Below are positions 10,327-22,171 of a DNA stretch of 64,000 bases, piece by piece (position 1 is the first letter of the stretch; every line of letters begins with the position of its first letter). This DNA is from Adiantum capillus-veneris (Eukaryota > Streptophyta > Polypodiopsida > Polypodiales > Pteridaceae): positions 33,273,396 through 33,337,395 of the forward strand of contig CM043960.1 in the NCBI GenBank assembly GCA_014529385.2, read 5' to 3'. A program made the translations under genes and the position numbers. Below the pieces are notes generated by a model that saw only the letters and a program-made list of their open reading frames with translations, had not been told where the DNA came from and did no database searches.

Positions 10327-12340
10327 TAAACCACACATACCCTCTAAGCACCACTTTGTAAATCATGATTATCCCATGGCATCATAGAAATTTATGCTTT
10401 CATCTATCTCTAAACACGTAATAACAAATTTTATCATCGTAGGTCATACATTATGGTTATTCTAAGATAAAAGTGCTTACATGAGTAGCTTACATGAGTA
10501 CATTGCGGTTACTCTTCTTCTTCTTCAATAGATATACAAGTGGTTTCCTGTGCACAAGCATCCTTTAGCTATTCAATAACAACAAAATCATTACTTTCTT
10601 CATCATTAGTTTTCATAAAGATTTCCAAAACCTTGGAGGATTACTCACAAGTTTTTCGAGTGAACCATTTTCTCCTAGCTCACTTTCTCCTCCATCATTC
10701 TCATGAAATTCTTGGTTATCATCATCATCATCTTTTTCTTTTTCTATCTAATTTCATGAAAACATTTCGATTATACTTTGACATAATAGAAGTCCATTAC
10801 TTAGAGACAATCCTACAAAATGACACATTCCATTGGGGTGCTAGAAGATGATTCGTTGTTTGGTTTCTTTTTTCTCCATTTTCATTTTTTCGCAAGAGAC
10901 TTGATGGCCCATGTATAAACGTCCTCTTCTTTCCAATGATAATTTTGTCCAGCTACTCTTACAGGCTTAAGCTCATCTTTATTTTTTATTATTACATCCA
11001 ACATGGTACTCTTTCTCTCCGTATTATTTTTGAGGTCTCCAAATGGCTTGTGTTTGGAAAACCATCCTCTAACAAACCCATAGTTTGAATAAATAACTCT
11101 ATGTTGATTATTACCCTCTTCTAAGAGTAAATCCCTACCATAGAGTTTATTGGGTTCTCTAAGCTTAGGAGGTGGAGGCCTTAACACCTGTTCATATATG
11201 GTTGGGTCATATTTCTCATTGCTAGTAGTGTCAACACCTATAGAGATGCCAGATGGAGAAGAAACAACTCTCTTATTTCCAAGATGACTAGCCCTCCAAG
11301 AATCTAAAAATTTGAGGGCCTCTTCATTAGAGAAGACAATAGTTGCTCCACAAAGGACTATGGATAACTTATATTTGGACAGACAAAGCATTGAACATAC
11401 ACATGAGCAGCAAGACATTTAAGTAACAAAGTTTACCTCAAAAAATATACACACACTTGTCATTACTTCATGAGTAATGTTTTAGAAAGACATATAAAGA
11501 AAACTGTGACAATGAATACAACAATTGTCATGTATAAAATAATAGGCATTTTAAACTACTTCCACAAGTATACTAGCCATGCTTGCATACTCTATGAGTG
11601 AAGTTATACAAAAGATATGTAAATAATACCGTAACAATGAATACAATAATTTCCATCCATAAAGTAGGTCTCATTTTAAACCACTTCCACAAGTCTCCTA
11701 GAAGTTCGAGCATACTCTATGATGAGGTTCTAAGAAAGATATGCAAAGAGCATCATAAAAATGAAGGTAGCAATTGTCATCTATAAAGCAATAGTCATTC
11801 TAAACTACTTCCATAGGTAAACTACTTGCATAACAATGAATACAAAAATTGTCATCCATGAAGCAATAGTCATTTTAAACTACTTCCACAAGTATACTAG
11901 CATTGTAAACTACTTACACAAATGTACTAGCCATGCTTGCATACCATATGAGTGAAGTTATACAAAAGATATGGCTACCACAATTATATGTCTATGGAGA
12001 ATGCCAAACAATAGGTGTCCATCTAACCGCATGTCTAGGCTTTATAACCTTTTTCTGTTTTGTGACTACCCAATCTTTAATTTGAATGGAACATGTATCC
12101 CAACTTCTCCATTGATGTCTTCTTTGCAAACTTTATAAGTGTTATGTTGATATGCATCACGCTCCAATAACGCAAGCTTTGCCCTTTTTCTTTCGTAATC
12201 AGTTTCTCTAATGATAGCATATTGAATCTGTATTGCATTCTTGCTATTCAAGCACACTTGAACTATATCATGGACCTCCACCCATAATGGAACATTTCCA
12301 CAACCTCCAAGTTCCATTAAAAAGTTATCATGCTGTCTCA

Positions 12341-12390
<50 letters not shown>

Positions 12391-12530
12391 TGTAGTCATA
12401 ATTCATATATGATGTTTGATAAATATTATACCTATTGTGTATATATTTTAAATACAAATGATTTATTCTCCTAATGGTGTGAGGGTGACAATCCAAAAGC
12501 TCCCTCACATGCCATAATGCCAATCTATAT
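9096..12530 (-). CDS. Candidate multi-exon gene of unknown function (low confidence)
   Basis: Four minus-strand stretches look more protein-like than the background. They are 12523-12440 (MALWHVRELLDCHPHTIRR...), 12341-12066 (91 aa, with GGCGNVPLWVEVHDIVQV), 11418-10882 (178 aa, with RVIYSNYGFVRGWFSKHK and NYHWKEEDVYTWAIK) and 9467-9096 (123 aa). Intron-like junctions are plausible: the 12066 frame ends exactly at a GT (ATTGG/GTAGTC), the first stretch ends at AATAG/GTATAAT, and an AG (GACAG) precedes the second. Reading-frame phase across the first junction does not join cleanly. I recognise no domain. Alternatives are a captured host gene fragment inside a repeat region or a decayed transposon. 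The interval 9470-10880 between exons holds a microsatellite and no other recognised gene. Confidence 0.3.
10190..10322 (+). repeat. (CA)n and compound (TG)n(AG)n microsatellites
   Basis: A CA tract at about 10190-10217 is followed after roughly 40 bp by TG at 10260-10276, an alternating ACGCGCGCGCG stretch, and AG to 10322. The TG-purine/pyrimidine-AG order repeats that at 5.56 and 7.14 kb. Confidence 0.9.
11461..11975 (+). repeat. Degenerate tandem array, about 125 bp period
   Basis: Units share the landmarks CATACTCTATGAGTGAAG, ACAATGAATACAA, TCCATAAAG and TTTAAACTACTTCCACAAG. Clear unit starts are near 11461, 11587 and 11711 (steps of 126 and 124), with shortened copies to about 11975. 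Divergence is moderate. The array lies in what would be an intron of the candidate gene on the minus strand. Confidence 0.75.
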
Positions 12531-12555
12531 ATGAATTATGACTACATGTGTGGGG

Positions 12556-12600
<45 letters not shown>

Positions 12601-12618
12601 ATATAATATATATACGAA

Positions 12619-12651
<33 letters not shown>
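12341..12651 (+). repeat. (CA)n, (CT)n and (AG)n microsatellites
   Basis: CA tract at about 12341-12385, CT tract at 12558-12597, AG tract at 12622-12651. The CT and AG tracts face each other across 24 bp and could pair as a hairpin. A 20-bp segment reading CATGTAGTCATAATTCATAT near 12388 recurs in inverse orientation near 12527-12547. Confidence 0.85.
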
Positions 12652-12653
<2 letters not shown>

Positions 12654-12820
12654 AAATTGTAATGTAGTAGCCTTAAAAATTAGGCCTTATTAATCTAAAC
12701 TATAACTCCATAGATTGGTGGATTAGCAAGGGGATTAGCCCATATCCCCCCACCTAATGGGAGTCTACCATCACAATCATGATTGAGAGCTTGTGTAGGG
12801 AGGTAGAAAGTTGTACCTAT

Positions 12821-14872
<2,052 letters not shown>

Positions 14873-14874
14873 TT

Positions 14875-14891
14875 TGGTGCCCCCACTGAGG
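14875..14891 (+). other. Putative primer binding site
   Basis: TGGTGCCCCCACTGAGG starts with the TGG that pairs with a tRNA CCA end and lies two bases after the LTR. It is not the initiator-methionine site used by the other elements in this window. The tRNA is not identified. Confidence 0.5.
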
Positions 14892-14948
14892 AGGGCTTTT
14901 CTAAGACCCTTCAATTTACAATGCTGAAAGTGATTCCCACTATCAATC

Positions 14949-15188
14949 ATGGACGAGTGGCTAAAGGAATTTTCTAACTGGAGAACGGAAGAAGAAGAGA
15001 CAAAGGATGCCCTAGTCGCCTTCATTGAGGTGCTACTACCAGGCTGCAGTGTCATCAACATTCAAGAGGTAAATTCTCCATCTTGTGTCGCTCGTTCTAA
15101 CTATAAATCGAAAGCATCAGGTGGCAGATTGGTGAGGTGCCATCACTGTTGTCAACCAAGGCACACGGTCGATGAGTGCCAGCAATGA
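14949..15188 (+). pseudogene. Leader-region frame with CCHC zinc knuckle, upstream of gag
   Basis: A 79-residue frame starts 77 bp after the LTR (MDEWLKEFSNWRTEEEE) and ends just after a CX2CX4HX4C zinc knuckle, CHHCCQPRHTVDEC, at 15138-15179. Such knuckles bind nucleic acid and normally sit in the nucleocapsid part of gag. Here it stands about 1.1 kb before the true gag. Similar content continues in other frames (15172-15366, lysine-rich), so the original protein has probably been broken by a stop and frameshifts. It may be an additional early gene of this element family or part of an older gag captured by recombination. Confidence 0.5.
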
Positions 15189-15452
15189 AGGCAGCAGAAG
15201 GGCTGAAGTCTTATACATTGACATTCATCACAAGGAGGTCATTCACGTCAAGGAAGGGAAGCAGACGGTGAGGCCTCTTTTTCCTAAAGAAACTGCAGTC
15301 AAAGATAAAACCCCAAAGTGGCCTAAAGGTGCTGCTCGAGCCAAGGGCAAGGAGAAGATAGGCTAGCCTGGAAACACATGACTCCGAAGGGAGAAGCATC
15401 TAGCCAAGCAAGTGATTCAAGCTCAGAGAGCCGGGTTGTACCCACTTTGTGA

Positions 15453-15875
15453 AAGAAGAAGTCATCCGAAGCTAAGCGGCGGAAGGTCGCCTATCGATTT
15501 GCACGACGCATGCGAGTGCTACCAATCCACTTCGGCAATCCAGAAGAAGAAGTGGTGAGAAGATTCCCATGTCCTAGAGAAGAGTGGTTCGGCTACTGCT
15601 CTCGCTGTTTTGGGAAGCGAGTGGAGGACCTTCCTCCCCTCCCTGTACAACTTATCCTGAAGAAGCTCTCTACCATGGGAGAGACCCAGTGGGCTGAAGA
15701 TGAGCTGCAGCTGAATGGAGTAGAATTCATGCAACACGCCGATTACGGAAATTACCTACAATTGCTATTAGCCAAGAGACTGGGAGTGGTCAGACGCATC
15801 GCCATCACCCCGTACGTGCTAAGCAACGAAGGAAAGGTAGATCCCATGAAAGGTGACGACCTCTTGTGGATGTGA
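15453..15875 (+). pseudogene. Second leader-region frame, unknown function
   Basis: The frame is open from 15453 and has an ATG at 15510 (121 aa from there). Its start is very basic (KKKSSEAKRRK, then RFARRMR), which could act as a nuclear localisation or RNA-binding patch. It is followed by a mixed hydrophobic/charged region. It is in the same frame as the zinc-knuckle stretch at 14949-15188, with stops between. No family is recognised. Position between primer site and gag suggests an accessory product of the retroelement or a remnant of one. Confidence 0.35.
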
Positions 15876-16239
15876 CGACTCATCAACACTGGCACGGTAA
15901 GAGTATAAGTAAGTATTTCACCCTTTGTGCATGATGGAAAACGGGCCGACGGCATTCCCGTTCAGATTCCTGCAACATATGCATGTGAATATCTATGTAG
16001 ATAGGAAAGTCTTCTACCAACAAAAGATTGTTTACTTATTCGGTGCGGCAGTACTAGGAGAAATCCTCAATTCCCCGAACCCTATCATTCTCCCCATACT
16101 ATATTACCATCATTCCTTTAATGTCACTATTTTTATCCTGTTTTAGCCTATCCGTTCGCCCCTGTAAAGCCGCTATGAGCCGTTGCTGTTGATGTTTATA
16201 AAAAAAAAAAAAAGGTTTGTAATTTCCCGAGTCACCACC

Positions 16240-16920
16240 ATGGCAAGTGTTTCTTTCCCCACGTTCAGTGGAAAGAAGGGTGAGGATCTCACCACTGATT
16301 TTTTGGACGATTTTGACATTGCTTGTGTCGTCTCTAACAAAGATGACGACGCTTCACGACTCAGAATTTTTCCTCTATTGATGAAAGTAGAGGCCAAGTC
16401 CTGGTATAATGCATTGCCCCAGGCTACCAAGAATGCATGGGATGTGTTAAGGGCTGCTTTTGTAAAGAGGTTTGGTGGAGGCACAACCTCGGAGAAGCTA
16501 TGGCAACTATTGACAGAATTAAAGCAGGCAGGCCTGCTGGAGTACGCCACCTACGAGTCAAAGTTTGTGGACTTATGGGAGAGGTGGGTTTCCACACTGG
16601 AGGAAGGCGAAGGAGCGCCTAATTTCCTGAAGAAGGACCGTTTCATTGCTGGTCTATGGTCGCCGCTTAGAGAGAAGGTGAAGGGAAGGTTGCCTGCAAC
16701 ATATGAGTTGGCAGTCGAAGTAGCCCTCCTTAAATACAAGAAGATGCACATGCAAGCAAGAGTAAACAAGTCAGAGGAAACAAGCTCGGCCCGACCAACC
16801 CCAGTGGCTGCAACAACCAATCATAGAGTCCAACCACAGGAGACAGCAGAGGAACAACAAGACCTGCTGAGTCGCATCACCATCCAACTAGAGAGTTTAT
16901 CTGTGCATCTGGTGCAGTAA
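16240..16920 (+). CDS. gag: Gag (capsid) of the Tat-like gypsy element, ending at an in-frame TAA
   Basis: The start at 16240 lies in an excellent initiation context (ACCACCATGGCA); an upstream in-frame ATG at 16183 is followed by a lysine run and is less likely. The protein is 226 aa. The segment SWYNALPQATKNAWDVLRAA followed by FVKRFGG and YESKFVDLW fits the retrotransposon gag capsid family (Retrotrans_gag), which builds the virus-like particle in the cytoplasm. The frame ends with TAA at 16918-16920. The same frame continues on the other side with the nucleocapsid zinc knuckle, so the stop splits gag from its own nucleocapsid domain. The stop may be a mutation or a readthrough site. Confidence 0.85.
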   Translation: MASVSFPTFSGKKGEDLTTDFLDDFDIACVVSNKDDDASRLRIFPLLMKVEAKSWYNALPQATKNAWDVLRAAFVKRFGGGTTSEKLWQLLTELKQAGLLEYATYESKFVDLWERWVSTLEEGEGAPNFLKKDRFIAGLWSPLREKVKGRLPATYELAVEVALLKYKKMHMQARVNKSEETSSARPTPVAATTNHRVQPQETAEEQQDLLSRITIQLESLSVHLVQ

Positions 16921-19900
16921 GGGCATGCATCTGACAGAAATCCAGAACAAGAAAGAGGACAACGAAGGCAAAACCCAGAATACCACTGTTACAACTGCAG
17001 GGAAGACAGCCATGGAATGTACTCCTGCCCACACCCAAGAAGACAGAATTTCAACAGAGAGGGGAGACAGAATCAGATCTCTCCGCCAAGAGTAAGACCA
17101 CCACCAAGGCAGCCAGGACCAATCCCAGCAATCCAAATCCTGCGACCACCTATACAACAGCAACCACCACCCCAACCTCTCATTCCGCCACTACCCCCAC
17201 CACCTGCGGTGAACCAAGCGGTGAGTGTCATTAGCTTAGAGGCTAAAGGGAAGGCGAAGGTAGAAGAGTCAGCTCGAGAGAAGCACAAAGGAAAAGCGAA
17301 GGTAGAAGAAGTGGATGCTATGGGAGTGAAGCGTACGAGGCACGAGGAGGCATCTCAAAAAGAAGAGAAGATGAAAGGGAAAGCCGAGTCTAGCAAGGAA
17401 GCAGCTAAACCGCGGCGGAAGATAGACATCGTAGACTTCTCACTAGGTGAGGAAGCAATACCCTATGACTTAGTTCAGGATGTGTTAATGCAGGGCTCGA
17501 AGATAACTTGGCCCCAATTACTCCACCTTGCACCCAGAATGAGGAGGCAATGGACGAAGATGGTAAGTACCAGGAAATCAAAACCACGGATAGCTGGGGC
17601 TATCTCTGGGAGGGATCTTGATGACATCTTGCCAACCATGGACGCTCACATCAAAGGGCAGCGGATTTCAAACGTCTACATAGATGGTGGCGCGCAAATA
17701 TGCGTCATGAGTGAGAAGATGATGCACCACCTAGGTCTAGAGGTAAGTAGGCCGGCACCCTGCCGAGCCAAGATGGCAAACAATGTAAGAGTGAAATGCG
17801 TAGGCATTGTAAATGCGGTCAAAGTAAAAGCATTCAATACGGAAGTGGAAGTAGACATCTTCGTCATGCCACACAAAGGGGAGGGCTACCCTATCATTCT
17901 TGGAAGGCCTTGGCTTATGGCCATGGAAGCCAAACAAGACTGGAGCACCGGGATGATCCAGATGAAGGATGCTAAAGGGAAGTCCATATTCTACGACATG
18001 AGGACTGGAAAGCAGCGCAATATGATCTTGGAGGCTTCAGAAGACGAGTCCACCAGCGACTCCTCGTCTACCTCAGGAGAAGACACAACCACCACCGACG
18101 GGAGTGACAGTAGCATCGAAGTAATGGGAGTCATTCTTAAAGACCCAAACAGATTAACACAATCTGAAGCAACCTCAGCAAACCAAGAGGGACCATCAGG
18201 TAAGCAGTCATTGGAGGATGCATGTAAGCTACAAAAAATTCTCTCAAATGAGTTAACCAATGATGAAAGGAAGGAGTATGTCTCCATGTTAGGAAACTTC
18301 ACTACTTTGTTCATTGATGGCTATGATAAGATCATTGGAATTACAGTAGTGCAACACCACATAAAGCTCAAGGACGGCAGTAAACCCGTAGTACAGAAGC
18401 TCAGAAGACTTGGAGTAATCCAACAAGAGGCATTGCTTAAAGAAGTAAGGAGTTTGCTACAAGCAGGTTTCATCTACCCTGTCGAAGACTCAGAATGGGT
18501 CTCCACAGTAGTAGTCACACCAAAAAAAAATGGTAAATGGAGAGTCTGTGTGGATTATAAACCTCTCAATGCAGCCACGAAGAGGGACCATTTTCCCCTC
18601 CCATTCCAGGATGAAATACTCAATGAAGTGGCAGGTCACGAACGCTACACAGTATGCGATGGCTACTCAGGGTACTTCCAGATTAGCATTGCGGAGGAGG
18701 ATCAGAAGAAGACAACCTTCATCACACCTTGGGGATGTTTTGCTTACAGAGTGATGCCATTTGGCCTCACCAACGCCCCAGCCACATTTCAACGCTATGT
18801 GACATTTGTTTTCCAACCCTACTTTGGAACATCAATACAGGTTTTCATAGATGATTTTTGCATCTATAGCTCACGAGCCCTTCATCTAAGCAAAGTCTAT
18901 GACGGCTTAACCAGGCTACAAACCCTAGGTAGCCAACTCAACATGGACAAGTGTCACATTGGTGAGAGCAAGGTCACTCTCCTTGGTCATGTAATTTCAG
19001 CAAAAGGAATCGAGGCTGACCCTAGCAAAATTCAAGCTCTAGTATCTTTATCATCTCCCACCACCGCCAAGCAGTTGGTTTCTTTCCTTCAGAAGGTAAG
19101 ATATTTAAGCAAGTTCCCTAAGCTAGGGAGAGCTCACTCTCTTTTCTTTGACGGAGCATACAAGAGAACAATGGATCAGTCTGTAGCAGGCATGGTCATT
19201 TTCAATGAGCAGCAGGAAAGAGTATTCTCCATGGGGCAGTTATTACACTCCCACTCTAACAATGAGACAGAGTATGCAGCCCTAATCCTTGGGCTGGAAC
19301 AATGTATTTCACAAAAAATTCAGCGCTTGAATGTGTTCGGCGACGCTTTGCTTTTGATTAGGCAGATAAATGGCACCTGGGAGTGCAAAAATCAAGTTTT
19401 ACTTGGTCAACTCCGCCAAGTTAAGGACCTTCTGAAGAAGTTTGAAGCAGTAAAACTCTTCCATATTCCCAGAGCAGAAAATCAAGAGGCAGATGCACTA
19501 GCTAAAGAAAGAATACAAGATGTTACCATAGGAGCAATCAAATTAAAACTACCCCTCTTCCAAGGCAGTGACGCTATGCCTGATATCATCAGCTTTCTGA
19601 ATACAGGGGAATGTCCAACAGGACACACTAAAGGCCAAAAACAATGGCTGGTAAGGAAGGCTACTAGGTACCGCCTTATAGACGACCACTTGTATTGTAA
19701 GGGCAAGGATCAAATTCTTAGGCGGGTGCCAACCTCCAGTGAAATCACAGAGGTAATTTCAAGCTGCCATGACGGCGTCTGCGGTGGTCATTTTGCTCTA
19801 GATATCACTAGTAGGAAGATTCTACAAGTAGGATACGTTTGGCCTAGTTTGAACAGAGATGTACACCATTGGTGTAAAACATGTAGGGCTTGTCAAGTGA

Positions 19901-20460
19901 CCAGTGATCGTACGCTAACCTACGAGCCACAAACCCCTATCATTTCATATGGTCCGTTTGAGAAATGGGGAATAGATGCAATTGGTCCCTTACCAAGGGC
20001 CCAATCAAGTAAACTGTACATCATAGTGGGTGTAGACTACATGACGCGATGGGCAGAAGCAACGGCCACCACCCGCATTACAGCCCAAGAGGTGGAAAAG
20101 TTCATTTTTGAGCATATCGTTTGCCGTTTTGGAACTCCTCTTGAGATAATATCAGATAGAGGACTAGGATTCAGAGGTGATGTGGTAGGAGAATTGATGA
20201 AGAAGTTAGGCATCACACGTCGGCATTCCACACCATACTATCCACAATGCAATGGTCTGGTAGAGAAGGTAAATGGAATGATTTGCAAGATCATCACAAA
20301 ACAGGTGAACAACCATACAGGAGATTGGGATAAACATCTCATGGCAGCTCTTTGGGCCTACAGAACAACGTTTCGAACATCACTAGGTTTCACCCCTTTC
20401 CATCTAGTTTATGGGAAGGAGGCAATTCTACCCATTGAGGTACAAATAGCCAGCTTATGA
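16921..20460 (+). CDS. pol: Pol polyprotein of the Tat-like gypsy element: nucleocapsid knuckle, protease, RT, RNase H, integrase
   Basis: The frame is the same as gag. A CX2CX4HX4C knuckle (CYNCREDSHGMYSC) lies at 16987-17028, followed by a proline-rich linker. Counting from the ATG at 17017 (1147 aa): protease active site YIDGGAQ with Asp about residue 223 (D-G-G where D-S/T-G is common); RT from about 440 to 700 with GKWRVCVDYKPLN, VMPFGLTNAPATF and the catalytic FIDD at 611-613; archaeal-type RNase H from 708, with Asp 712, Glu 752, Asp 776 and a late Asp in EADALA; integrase with an H-C-C zinc finger (WCKTCRACQ) and DDE residues at 987, 1047 and 1083, giving D-35-E. The usual first RNase H and tether between RT and the archaeal-type RNase H are absent. 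The frame ends at TGA 20458-20460. Confidence 0.92.
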   Translation, partial: GHASDRNPEQERGQRRQNPEYHCYNCREDSHGMYSCPHPRRQNFNREGRQNQISPPRVRPPPRQPGPIPAIQILRPPIQQQPPPQPLIPPLPPPPAVNQAVSVISLEAKGKAKVEESAREKHKGKAKVEEVDAMGVKRTRHEEASQKEEKMKGKAESSKEAAKPRRKIDIVDFSLGEEAIPYDLVQDVLMQGSKITWPQLLHLAPRMRRQWTKMVSTRKSKPRIAGAISGRDLDDILPTMDAHIKGQRISNVYIDGGAQICVMSEKMMHHLGLEVSRPAPCRAKMANNVRVKCVGIVNAVKVKAFNTEVEVDIFVMPHKGEGYPIILGRPWLMAMEAKQDWSTGMIQMKDAKGKSIFYDMRTGKQRNMILEASEDESTSDSSSTSGEDTTTTDGSDSSIEVMGVILKDPNRLTQSEATSANQEGPSGKQSLEDACKLQKILSNELTNDERKEYVSMLGNFTTLFIDGYDKIIGITVVQHHIKLKDGSKPVVQKLRRLGVIQQEALLKEVRSLLQAGFIYPVEDSEWVSTVVVTPKKNGKWRVCVDYKPLNAATKRDHFPLPFQDEILNEVAGHERYTVCDGYSGYFQISIAEEDQKKTTFITPWGCFAYRVMPFGLTNAPATFQRYVTFVFQPYFGTSIQVFIDDFCIYSSRALHLSKVYDGLTRLQTLGSQLNMDKCHIGESKVTLLGHVISAKGIEADPSKIQALVSLSSPTTAKQLVSFLQKVRYLSKFPKLGRAHSLFFDGAYKRTMDQSVAGMVIFNEQQERVFSMGQLLHSHSNNETEYAALILGLEQCISQKIQRLNVFGDALLLIRQINGTWECKNQVLLGQLRQVKDLLKKFEAVKLFHIPRAENQEADALAKERIQDVTIGAIKLKLPLFQGSDAMPDIISFLNTGECPTGHTKGQKQWLVRKATRYRLIDDHLYCKGKDQILRRVPTSSEITEVISSCHDGVCGGHFALDITSRKILQVGYVWPSLNRDVHHWCKTCRACQVTSDRTLTYEPQTPIISYGPFEKWGIDAIGPLPRAQSSKLYIIVGVDYMTRWAEATATTRITAQEVEKFIFEHIVCRFGTPLEIISDRGLGFRGDVVGELMKKLGITRRHSTPYYPQCNGLVEKVNGMICKIITKQVNNHTGDWDKHLMAALWAYRTTFRTSLGFTPFHLVYGKEAILPIEVQIASL

Positions 20461-20907
20461 GTCTTGGCCATCCAGACCCACCGTCCAATCGTAAACCTTC
20501 GAAAGCACATCTTGGATCTAGAGAGACTCCAACTGGATAGGGAAGAAGCAATCAATCACTATGCAGCACAAGCAGAACGACGTCGACTCACTTTCAATCA
20601 AGGGCTTAAAGAGAAAGGACTGGAAAAAGGCATGGTAGTGCTGCGGTATGACAACAGATTTGCTACCAGGAAGGATAAGAAATTTCAACCCAGATGGGAA
20701 GGGCCATTCATCATCAAGAAGCGCTACGACAACGGCAGCTATAAGCTGATGGAAGCAGATGGGAGAATTCACAAGACTAGAGTCAATGGATGGAGACTAA
20801 AGAGGTATTTCCTTAGGTTTGACCCAGAATTCGTGCTAGACATTCTAGAAGAGGGAGAACCCTCTAACTCTACAGCTAAAGAAACTGAAGAAGGGCTAGA
20901 AGCATGA
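20461..20907 (+). pseudogene. pol: Integrase C-terminal part, separated by an in-frame TGA
   Basis: The stretch is in the same frame as pol and carries on where the integrase stops (IASL, stop, VLAIQTHRPIVNLRKHI). It holds a heptad-rich helical region and then an SH3-like integrase tail (GMVVLRYDN..., FQPRWEGPFIIKKRYDNGSY), which binds DNA non-specifically. An ATG nearby is not needed. The TGA sits where related integrases often have Arg in a SLR motif, so a CGA-to-TGA change at a CpG is the simplest explanation. The true pol stop is the TGA at 20905-20907, about 30 bp before the 3' LTR. Confidence 0.8.
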
Positions 20908-20918
20908 ATGCCTCTAGC

Positions 20919-20934
20919 CAAAAGAGAGAGGGCT
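20919..20934 (+). other. Polypurine tract
   Basis: CAAAAGAGAGAGGGC precedes the 3' LTR start (TGATAGCC at 20937) by a few bases, as expected for the plus-strand primer of reverse transcription. Confidence 0.7.
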
Positions 20935-20936
20935 AA

Positions 20937-21660
20937 TGATAGCCGACTTTCGGAAATCAAAGAAAAAAAAGAAAAAAACTCATTTCACCCTCCCCCCCCC
21001 CCCCCCCCTCCCACTCTCAGTACCCCCCCACCGTAACTTATTTTTCCCCCTCCCGCCCTACGGGCATCGGATAAAACCCTCGCACTCTCTCCCCCCCATT
21101 TTACCTACATACCCCCTTTCCTAATATCTCTCTCCTACCGATTCACCCTCCCCGGCCAGGCAGAAACTCAGAGAAGGAACCCCCAACCCCTCTCTCGGGC
21201 TCCCTCGGTGTGAGCCGCGTGAGAACCCCCCCCACCCCCCCTCACTCTTACACTCACCCTATCCCCTCTCCCATTACCCTCTACCCTCATTTACCCCCCC
21301 CCCCCCCCCTCTCTTTGGCCCGCCAATATTCCCTCCCCCGACCCCTTCTTCCTCTTCCCCTCACCGCTCGCCTCACCCTCCCTCAGCCTCATTCCCCCCC
21401 CCCCCCCCCCCCTCTTTGGCCCACAGATATATTCCCTTACACCCCCCCCATTGACTTATTTACCCTTCGTCCTCAAGCCCCATGCAAGACAACACCCCCC
21501 CCCCCCCCCCCCCTCTCCCTCTCACCCACACATCTCCCATACCCCGCCATTCCCCCTCTCCCCTCACTCTCCCTCACACACTCTCTCTATCTCTTATCCC
21601 CTCACCCCTATCCCCTCCCCCTCTCCCTCATTCTCCCTCTCACGGCCACGCCAACTGTTC

Positions 21661-21731
<71 letters not shown>

Positions 21732-21753
21732 CGGATACCGGCAGGCCACGCCA

Positions 21754-21806
<53 letters not shown>

Positions 21807-22101
21807 GGCAGCGCTGCAGTCCCACACTCACACATACACTCCCTCTCACTCACACACACACCCCACAACACCCCCCCCCCCCCCCCCTTATCCTCTCTCT
21901 CCCCATGTGCTATGCGCCGCACGCTGCATTCGACACACACACATACACACACGCCATGCGGGCAGCAGCAAATACGCCAACACGACACACACACACACAC
22001 ACTCACCCACCCACACACACTCACACCCCCTATCCTACCCCCCCCTCCCTTTCCGCCTTGCGCAAAAGAGTAAGCCGCCGGCCATCCGCAGAAGGAAATA
22101 A

Positions 22102-22171
<70 letters not shown>

